Of a stretch of 64,000 nt of DNA, positions 55,211-64,000 are shown one piece after another. The first letter of the stretch is position 1. Every line of letters begins with the position of its first letter. The DNA is from Prostheceraeus crozeri (Eukaryota; Platyhelminthes; Polycladida; Euryleptidae). A program made the position numbers and the translations under genes. The stretch lies in assembly GCA_907163375.1 (NCBI GenBank), contig CAJQUW010000506.1, forward strand, positions 275,262 to 339,261, in the 5' to 3' direction. The notes beneath the pieces were generated by a model that did not search any database, was not told where the DNA came from, and worked only from the letters and a program-made list of their open reading frames with translations.

Positions 55211-58200
55211 ACAGCTCGCTTCGATTTTGGCTTCCAGTGGACGGATTTTGTCGTGCCATAGCTCGTTTGAAAGCTAAGAGTGAGACAAATTCACTGAAAG
55301 AATCGGCTTGTTCCTATCTGTCTTCGTTTAGATGTGAGACGCCATTTAAGATTTTGGGACATTGGCGAAAAACGACAGAGTTAGAATTTGGGACGTTTTG
55401 GTGTGTAGCTTCAAAACGAAGCATCGGATGAGAAAACGGATTTCAGATTTGGAATCAGCGTGAAATTCTCTATCTGTATGGTGAGTTTCAAGTCAATCGG
55501 AGAGAAAAAATTTTCGCTGACCTCCCCCCCCTCTGGACAGCTCGCTTCGATTTTGGCTTCCAGTGGACGGATTTTGTCGTGCCATAGCTCGTTTGAAAGC
55601 TAAGAGTGAGACAAATTCACTGAAAGAATCGGCTTGTTCATATCTGTCTTCGTTTAGATGTGAGACGCCATTTAAGATTTTGGGACATTGGCGAAAAAAC
55701 GACAGAGTTAGAATTTGGGACGTTTTGGGCTGTAGCTTCAAAACGAAGCATCGGATGAGAAAACGGATTTCAGATTTGGAATCAGCGTCAAATTCTTTAT
55801 CTGTATGGTGAGTTTCAAGTCAATCGGAGAGAAAAATTTTCGCTGACTCCCCCCCCTCTGGACAGCTCGCTTCGATTTTGGCTTCCAGTGGACGGATTTT
55901 GTCGTGCCATAGCTCGTTTGAAAGCTAAGAGTGAGACAAATTCACTGAAAGAATCGGCTTGTTCCTATCTGTCTTCGTTTAGATGTGAGACGCCATTTAA
56001 GATTTTGGGACATTGGCGAAAAACGACAGAGTTAGAATTTGGGACGTTTTGGGCTGTAGCTTCAAAACGAAGCATCGGATTGGAAAACGGATTTCAGATT
56101 TGGAATCAGCGTGAAATTCTCTATCTGTATGGTGAGTTTCAAGTCAATCGGAGAGAAAAATTTTCGCTGACGTCCCCCCCCCTCTGGACAGCTCGCTTCG
56201 ATTTTGGCTTCCAGTGGACGGATTTTGTCGTGCCATAGCTCGTTTGAAAGCTAAGAGTGAGACAAATTCACTGAAAGAATCGGCTTGTTCATATCTGTCT
56301 TCGTTTAGATGTGAGACGCCATTTAAGATTTTGGGACATTGGCGAAAAACGACAGAGTTAGAATTTGGGACGTTTTGGGCTGTAGCTTCAAAACGAAGCA
56401 TCGGATTGGAAAACGGTTTTCAGATTTGGAATCAGCGTGAAATTCTCTATCTGTATGGTGAGTTTCAAGTCAATCGGAGAGAAAAAATTTTCGCTGACGT
56501 CCCCCCCCCCTCTGGACAGCTCGCTTCGATTTTGGCTTCCAGTGGACGGATTTTGTCGTGCAATAGCTCGTTTGAAAGCTAAGAGTGAGACAAATTCACT
56601 GAAAGAATCGGCTTGTTCCTATCTGTCTTCGTTTAGATGTGAGACGCCATTTAAGATTTTGGGACATTGGCGAAAAACGACAGAGTTAGAATTTGGGACG
56701 TTTTGGGCTGTAGCTTCAAAACGAAGCATCGGATGGAAAACGGATTTCAGATTTGGAATCAGCGTGAAATTCTCTATCTGTATGGTGAGTTTCAAGTCAA
56801 TCGGAGAGAAAAAATTTTCGCTGACGTCCCCCCCCTCTGGACAGCTCGCTTCGATTTTGGCTTCCAGTGGACGGATTTTGTCGTGCCATAGCTCGTTTGA
56901 AAGCTAAGAGTGAGACAAATTCACTGAAAGAATCGGCTTGTTCCTATCTGTCTTCGTTTAGATGTGAGACGCCATTTAAGATTTTGGGACATTGGCGAAA
57001 AACGACAGAGTTAGAATTTGGGACGTTTTGGGCTGTAGCTTCAAAACGAAGCATCGGATTGGAAAACGGATTTCAGATTTGGAATCAGCGTGAAATTCTC
57101 TATCTGTATGGTGAGTTTCAAGTCAATCGGAGAGAAAAAATTTTCGCTGACTCCCCCCCCCTCTGGACAGCTCGCTTCGATTTTGGCTTCCAGTGGACGG
57201 ATTTTGTCGTGCCATAGCTCGTTTGAAAGCTAAGAGTGAGACAAATTCACTGAAAGAATCGGCTTGTTCCTATCTGTCTTCGTTTAGATGTGAGAGGCCA
57301 TTTAAGATTTTGGGACATTGGCGAAAAAAACGACAGAGTTAGAATTTGGGACGTTTTGGGCTGTAGCTTCAAAACGAAGCATCGGATTGGAAAACGGATT
57401 TCAGATTTGGAATCAGCGTGAAATTCTCTATCTGTATGGTGAGTTTCAAGTCAATCGGAGAGAAAAAAATTTCGCTGACTCCCCCCCCCTCTGGACAGCT
57501 CGCTTCGATTTTGGCTTCCAGTGGACGGATTTTGTCGTGCCATAGCTCGTTTGAAAGCTAAGAGTGAGACAAATTCACTGAAAGAATCGGCTTGTTCATA
57601 TCTGTCTTCGTTTAGATGTGGGACGCCATTTAAGATTTTGGGACATTGGCGAAAAACGACAGAGTTAGAATTTGGGACGTTTTGGGCTGTAGCTTCAAAA
57701 CGAAGCATCGGATTGGAAAACGGATTTCAGATTTGGAATCAGCGTGAAATTCTCTATCTGTATGGTGAGTTTCAAGTCAATCGGAGAGAAAAAATTTTCG
57801 CTGACTCCCCCCCCCCTCTGGACAGCTCGCTTCGATTTTGGCTTCCAGTGGACGGATTTTGTCGTGCCATAGCTCGTTTGAAAGCTAAGAGTGAGACAAA
57901 TTCAGTGAAAGAATCGGCTTGTTCCTATCCGTCTTCGTTTAGATGTGAGACGCCATTTAAGATTTTGGGACATTGGCGAAAAACGACAGAGTTAGAATTT
58001 GGGACGTTTTGGGCTGTAGCTTCAAAACGAAGCATCGGATTGGAAAACGGATTTCAGATTTGGAATCAGCGTGAAATTCTCCATCGGTATGGTGAGTTTC
58101 AAGTCAATCGGAGAGAAAAAATTTCGCTGACGTCCCCCCCCCTCTGGACAGCTCGCTTCGATTTTGGCTTCCAGTGGACGGATTTAGTCGTGCCATAGCT

Positions 58201-61200
58201 CGTTTGAAAGCTAAGAGTGAGACAAATTCACTGAAAGAATCGGCTTGTTCCTATCTGTCTTCGTTTAGATGTGAGACGCCATTTAAGATTTTGGGACATT
58301 GGCGAAAAACGACAGAGTTAGAATTTGGGACGTTTTGGGCTGTAGCTTCAAACGAAGCATCGGATTGGAAAACGGATTTCAGATTTGGAATCAGCGTGAA
58401 ATTCTCTATCTGTATGGTGAGTTTCAAGTCAATCGGAGAGAAAAATTTTCGCTGACGTCCCCCCCCCTCTGGACAGCTCGCTTCGATTTTGGCTTCCAGT
58501 GGACGGATTTTGTCGTGCCATAGCTCGTTTGAAAGCTAAGAGTGAGACAAATTCACTGAAAGAATCGGCTTGTTCATATCTGTCTTCGTTTAGATGTGAG
58601 ACGCCATTTAAGATTTTGGGACATTGGCGAAAAAACGACAGAGTTAGAATTTGGGACGTTTTGGGCTGTAGCTTCAAAACGAAGCATCGGATTGGAAAAC
58701 GGATTTCAGATTTGGAATCAGCGTGAAATTCTCTATCTGTATGGTGAGTTTCAAGTCAATCGGAGAGAAAAAATTTTCGCTGACGTCCCCCCCCTCTGGA
58801 CAGCTCGCTTCGATTTTGGCTTCCAGTGGACGGATTTTGTCGTGCCATAGCTCGTTTGAAAGCTAAGAGTGAGACAAATTCACTGAAAGAATCGGCTTGT
58901 TCCTATCTGTCTTCGTTTAGATGTGAGACGCCATTTAAGATTTTGGGACATTGGCGAAAAACGACAGAGTTAGAATTTGGGACGTTTTGGGCTGTAGCTT
59001 CAAAACGAAGCATCGGATTGGAAAACGGATTTCAGATTTGGAATCAGCGTGAAATTCTCTATCTGTATGGTGAGTTTCAAGTCAATCGGAGAGAAAAATT
59101 TTCGCTGACGTCCCCCCCCCTCTGGACAGCTCGCTTCGATTTTGGCTTCCAGTGGACGGATTTTGTCGTGCCATAGCTCGTTTGAAAGCTAAGAGTGAGA
59201 CAAATTCACTGAAAGAATCGGCTTGTTCCTATCTGTCTTCGTTTAGATGTGAGACGCCATTTAAGATTTTGGGACATTGGCGAAAAACGACAGAGTTAGA
59301 ATTTGGGACGTTTTGGGCTCTAGCTTCAAAACGAAGCATCGGATTGGGAAAACGGATTTCAGATTTGGAATCAGCGTGAAATTCTCTATCTGTATGGTGA
59401 GTTTCAAGTCAATCGGAGAGAAAAAATTTTCGCTGACGTCCCCCCCCCCTCTGGACAGCTCGCTTCGATTTTGGCTTCCAGTGGACGGATTTTGTCGTGC
59501 CATAGCTCGTTTGAAAGCTAAGAGTGAGACAAATTCACTGAAAGAATCGGCTTGTTCATATCTGTCTTCGTTTAGATGTGAGACGCCATTTAAGATTTTG
59601 GGACATTGGCGAAAAAACGACAGAGTTAGAATTTGGGACGTTTTGGGCTGTAGCTTCAAAACGAAGCATCGGATTGGAAAACGGATTTCAGATTTGGAAT
59701 CAGCGTGAAATTCTCTATCTGTATGGTGAGTTTCAAGTCAATCGGAGAGAAAAAATTTTCGCTGACGTCCCCCCCCCTCTGGACAGCTCGCTTCGATTTT
59801 GGCTTCCAGTGGACGGATTTAGTCGTGCCATAGCTCGTTTGAAAGCTAAGAGTGAGACAAATTCACTGAAAGAATCGGCTTGTTCCTATCTGTCTTCGTT
59901 TAGATGTGAGACGCCATTTAAGATTTTGGGACATTGGCGAAAAACGACAGAGTTAGAATTTGGGACGTTTTGGGCTGTAGCTTCAAAACGAAGCATCGGA
60001 TTGGAAAACGGATTTCAGATTTGGAATCAGCGTGAAATTCTCTATCTGTATGGTGAGTTTCAAGTCAATCGGAGAGAAAAAAATTTTCGCTGACGTCCCC
60101 CCCCTCTGGACAGCTCGCTTCGATTTTGGCTTCCAGTGGACGGATTTTGTCGTGCCATAGCTCGTTTGAAAGCTAAGAGTGAGACAAATTCACTGAAAGA
60201 ATCGGCTTGTTCCTATCTGTCTTCGTTTAGATGTAAGACGCCATTTAAGATTTTGGGACATTGGCGAAAAAAACGACAGAGTTAGAATTTGTGACGTTTT
60301 GGGCTGTAGCTTCAAAACGAAGCATCGGATTGGAAAACGGATTTCAGATTTGGAATCAGCGTGAAATTCTCTATCTGTATGGTGAGTTTCAAGTCAATCG
60401 GAGAGAAAAAATTTTCGCTGACGTCCCCCCCCTCTGGACAGCTCGCTTCTATTTTGGCTTCCAGTGGACGGATTTTGTCGTGCCATAGCTCGTTTGAAAG
60501 CTAAGAGTGAGACAAATTCACTGAAAGAATCGGCTTGTTCCTATCTGTCTTCGTTTAGATGTGAGACGCCATTTAAGATTTTGGAACATTGGCGAAAAAC
60601 GACAGAGTTAGAATTTGGGACGTTTTGGGCTGTAGCTTCAAAACGAAGCATCGGATTGGGAAAACGGATTTCAGATTTGGAATCAGCGTGAAATTCTCTA
60701 TCTGTATGGTGAGTTTCAAGTCAATCGGAGAGAAAAAATTTTCGCTGACGTCCCCCCCCCTCTGGACAGCTCGCTTCGATTTTGGCTTCCAGTGGACGGA
60801 TTTTGTCGTGCCATAGCTCGTTTGAAAGCTAAGAGTGAGACAAATTCACTGAAAGAATCGGCTTGTTCCTATCTGTCTTCGTTTAGATGTGAGACGCCAT
60901 TTAAGATTTTGGGACATTGGTGAAAAACGACAGAGTTAGAATTTGGGACGTTTTGGGCTGTAGCTTCAAAACGAAGCATCGGATTGGGAAAACGGATTTC
61001 AGATTTGGAATCAGCGTGAAATTCTCTATCTGTATGGTGAGTTTCAAGTCAATCGGAGAGAGAAAAATTTGAAAAAATTTTCGCTGACGTCCCCCCCCCT
61101 CTGGACAGCTCGCTTCGATTTTGGCTTCCAGTGGACGGATTTAGTCGTGCCATAGCTCGTTTGAAAGCTAAGAGTGAGACAAATTCACTGAAAGAATCGG

Positions 61201-64000
61201 CTTGTTCATATCTGTCTTCGTTTAGATGTGAGACGCCATTTAAGATTTTGGGACATTGGCGAAAAACGACAGAGTTAGAATTTGGGACGTTTTGGGGCTG
61301 TAGCTTCAAAACGAAGCATCGGATTGGAAAACGGATTTCAGATTTGGAATCAGCGTGAAATTCTCTATCTGTATGGTGAGTTTCAAGTCAATCGGAGAGA
61401 AAAAATTTTCGCTGACGTCCCCCCCCTCTGGACAGCTCGCTTCGATTTTGGCTTCCAGTGGACGGATTTAGTCGTGCCATAGCTCGTTTGAAAGCTAAGA
61501 GTGAGACAAATTCACTGAAAGAATCGGCTTGTTCATATCTGTCTTCGTTTAGATGTGAGACGCCATTTAAGATTTTGGGACATTGGCGAAAAACGACAGA
61601 GTTAGAATTTGGGACGTTTTGGGCTGTAGCTTCAAAACGAAGCATCGGATTGGAAAACGGATTTCAGATTTGGAATCAGCGTGAAATTCTCTATCTGTAT
61701 GGTGAGTTTCAAGTCAATCGGAGAGAAAAAATTTTCGCTGACGTCCCCCCCCCTCTGGACAGCTCGCTTCGATTTTGGCTTCCAGTGGACGGATTTTGTC
61801 GTGCCATAGCTCGTTTGAAAGCTAAGAGTGAGACAAATTCACTGAAAGAATCGGCTTGTTCCTATCTGTCTTCGTTTAGATGTGAGACGCCATTTAAGAT
61901 TTTGGGACATTGGCGAAAAACGACAGAGTTAGAATTTGGGACGTTTTGGGCTGTAGCTTCAAAACGAAGCATCGGATTGGAAAACGGATTTCAGATTTGG
62001 AATCAGCGTGAAATTCTCTATCTGTATGGTGAGATTCAAGTCAATCGGAGAGAAAAAATTTTCGCTGACGTCCCCCCCCTCTGGACAGCTCGCTTCGATT
62101 TTGGCTTCCAGTGGACGGATTTAGTCGTGCCATAGCTCGTTTGAAAGCTAAGAGTGAGACAAATTCACTGAAAGAATCGGCTTGTTCCTATCTGTCTTCG
62201 TTTAGATGTGAGACGCCATTTAAGATTTTGGGACATTGGCGAAAAAACGACAGAGTTAGAATTTGGGACGTTTTGGGCTGTAGCTTCAAAACGAAGCATC
62301 GGATTGGAAAACGGATTTCAGATTTGGAATCAGCGTGAAATTCTCTATCTGTATGGTGAGTTTCAAGTCAATCGGAGAGAAAAAATTTTCGCTGACGTCC
62401 CCCCCCTCTGGACAGCTCGCTTCGATTTTGGCTTCCAGTGGACGGATTTTGTCGTGCCATAGCTCGTTTGAAAGCTAAGAGTGAGACAAATTCACTGAAA
62501 GAATCGGCTTGTTCCTATCTGTCTTCGTTTAGATGTGAGACGCCATTTAAGATTTTGGGACATTGGCGAAAAAACGACAGAGTTAGAATTTGGGACGTTT
62601 TGGGCTGTAGCTTCAAAACGAAGCATCGGATTGGAAAACGGATTTCAGATTTGGAATCAGCGTGAAATTCTCTATCTGTATGGTGAGTTTCAAGTCAATC
62701 GGAGAGAAAAAATTTTCGCTGACGTCCCCCCCCCTCTGGACAGCTCGCTTCGATTTTGGCTTCCAGTGGACGGATTTTGTCGTGCCATAGCTCGTTTGAA
62801 AGCTAAGAGTGAGACAAATTCACTGAAAGAATCGGCTTGTTCCTATCTGTCTTCGTTTAGATGTGAGACGCCATTTAAGATTTTGGGACATTGGCGAGAA
62901 AAACGACAGAGTTAGAATTTGGGACGTTTTGGGCTGTAGCTTCAAAACGAAGCATCGGATTGGAAAACGGATTTCAGATTTGGAATCAGCGTGAAATTCT
63001 CTATCTGTATGGTGAGTTTCAAGTCAATCGGAGAGAAAAAATTTCGCTGACGTCCCCCCCTCTGGACAGCTCGCTTCGATTTTGGCTTCCAGTGGACGGA
63101 TTTAGTCGTGCCATAGCTCGTTTAAAAGCTAAGAGTGAGACAAATTCACTGAAAGAATCGGCTTGTTCATATCTGTCTTCGTTTAGATGTGAGACGCCAT
63201 TTAAGATTTTGGGACATTGGCGAAAAACGACAGAGTTAGAATTTGGGACGTTTTGGGCTGTAGTTTCAAAACGAAGCATCGGATTGGAAAACGGATTTCA
63301 GATTTGGAATCAGCGTGAAATTCTCTATCTGTATGGTGAGTTTCAAGTCAATCGGAGAGAAAAAATTTTCGCTGACGTCCCCCCCCTCTGGACAGCTCGC
63401 TTCGATTTTGGCTTCCAGTGGACGGATTTAGTCGTGCCATAGCTCGTTTGAAAGCTAAGAGTGAGACAAATTCACTGAAAGAATCGGCTTGTTCATATCT
63501 GTCTTCGTTTAGATGTGAGACGCCATTTAAGATTTTGGGACATTGGCGAAAAACGACAGAGTTAGAATTTGGGACGTTTTGGGCTGTAGCTTCAAAACGA
63601 AGCATCGGATGGGAAAACGGATTTCAGATTTGGAATCAGCGTGAAATTCTCTATCTGTATGGTGAGTTTCAAGTCAATCGGAGAGAAAATTTTCGCTGAC
63701 GTCCCCCCCCCTCTGGACAGCTCGCTTGGATTTTGGCTTCCAGTGGACGGATTTAGTCGTGCCATAGCTCGTTTGAAAGCTAAGAGTGAGACAAATTCAC
63801 TGAAAGAATCGGCTTGTTCATATCTGTCTTCGTTTAGATGTGAGACGCCATTTAAGATTTTGGGACATTGGCGAAAAAACGACAGAGTTAGAATTTGGGA
63901 CGTTTTGGGCTGTAGCTTCAAAACGAAGCATCGGATTGGAAAACGGATTTCAGATTTGGAATCAGCGTGAAATTCTCTATCTGTATGGTGAGTTTCAAGT
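55210..64000. repeat. Satellite block C (GACATTGGCG monomers)
   Basis: About 27 monomers, essentially all with GACATTGGCG (one GACATTGGTG near 60915). The block is rich in GCTGACGTC junctions, GGATTTAGTCGTG in place of GGATTTTGTCGTG, GTTCATATCTG, and extra A in CGAAAAAACG. Copies here are very similar to each other. Confidence 0.8.

Larger units (their letters stand above)
36345..64000. repeat. Satellite array, ~325-bp monomer, about 85 copies, continues beyond the window
   Basis: The same unit repeats with a period of 323-327 bases. Landmarks are CTGGACAGCT at the start, CCAGTGGACGGATTT, TCGTTTAGATGTGAGACGCC, GTCGAAAAACGAC (a small palindrome), TTAGAATTTGGGACGTTTTG, AAACGAAGCATCGG, CAGCGTGAAATTCTCTATCTG, then AATCGGAGAG, AAAATTT and a run of 7-11 C. 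The period varies mostly through the C-run and the neighbouring A-run. Most monomers keep an open frame of about 100 codons, but the 325-base period is usually not a multiple of three, so the frame changes from unit to unit. I see no promoter, intron or codon signal, so I treat the array as non-coding satellite. Confidence 0.97.

Noticed and set aside
36345-64000. Dozens of open frames of 60-237 codons on both strands of the repeat array
   Set aside because: They are the same satellite monomer read again and again. The frames shift whenever the C-run or A-run changes length, and no promoter, splice or domain signal supports coding.
36345-64000. CRISPR-like regular repetition
   Set aside because: The repeats are head-to-tail 325-bp monomers with no unique spacers and no cas genes, in a eukaryotic context.
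36345-64000. CENP-B box in the satellite monomer
   Set aside because: I looked for the pattern TTCG, four bases, A, two bases, CGGG. No monomer matches, so a centromere role cannot be argued from this motif.

Overview
The window is nuclear DNA of a eukaryote, most likely an invertebrate animal. It is AT-rich and gene-poor, almost all of it is mobile elements and satellite, and the one host-like coding piece (4689-5047) looks like a last exon behind a splice acceptor, followed by a 3' UTR. The LINE, Polinton and Ty3/gypsy families present occur together in cnidarians, molluscs and other marine invertebrates, but the species cannot be named from the sequence.

Region 1 (1-3626) holds two decayed copies of a non-LTR retrotransposon with a restriction-like endonuclease (R2/NeSL-like), both on the minus strand. 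One keeps the 5' part and RT (about 75-2300). The other is a 5'-truncated 3' piece (2511-3614) flanked by a 12-bp target duplication. A tRNA-derived SINE-like segment lies between them. Region 2 (3627-9972) is mostly unrecognised host DNA with the host exon, a LINE remnant, a 61-bp mini DNA transposon and the 3' end of a CR1/Jockey-like LINE.

Region 3 (9979-31514) is a 21.5-kb Polinton/Maverick with 0.36-kb terminal inverted repeats and a 6-bp target duplication (ATCATC). It sits inside the CR1/Jockey-like LINE, whose remainder continues at 31521-34790. Its parts are a membrane protein, unknown proteins, a penton-type minor capsid protein, an A32-type ATPase, protein-primed DNA polymerase B, a fibre-like coiled-coil protein, a pVI-like and a pX-like protein, the major capsid protein, a PLA2-like domain in one frame with a DDE integrase, and an adenain-like protease. 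Several are broken, so it reads as a fossil. A young Ty3/gypsy element (12177-16511; LTRs differ at about one base in 144) sits inside the Polinton, near the start of the minor capsid gene. The order of events is LINE, then Polinton, then LTR element.

Region 4 (34885-35826) is the 5' end of a second, broken Ty3/gypsy element (LTR, primer-binding site, gag). Region 5 (about 35830-64000, running off the window) is a satellite array of roughly 85 copies of a ~325-bp monomer, each with one C-run, arranged in sequence-variant blocks.

The most unusual signal is a family of small GC-rich hairpins with three-base loops, often paired across a TA-type spacer, scattered through the otherwise AT-rich Polinton both between genes and inside reading frames. 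Other notable signals are an apparent self-primed LTR element, a shared T-run/TAAAAA start context on the Polinton genes, a phage-tail-fibre-like motif, and the block structure of the satellite.
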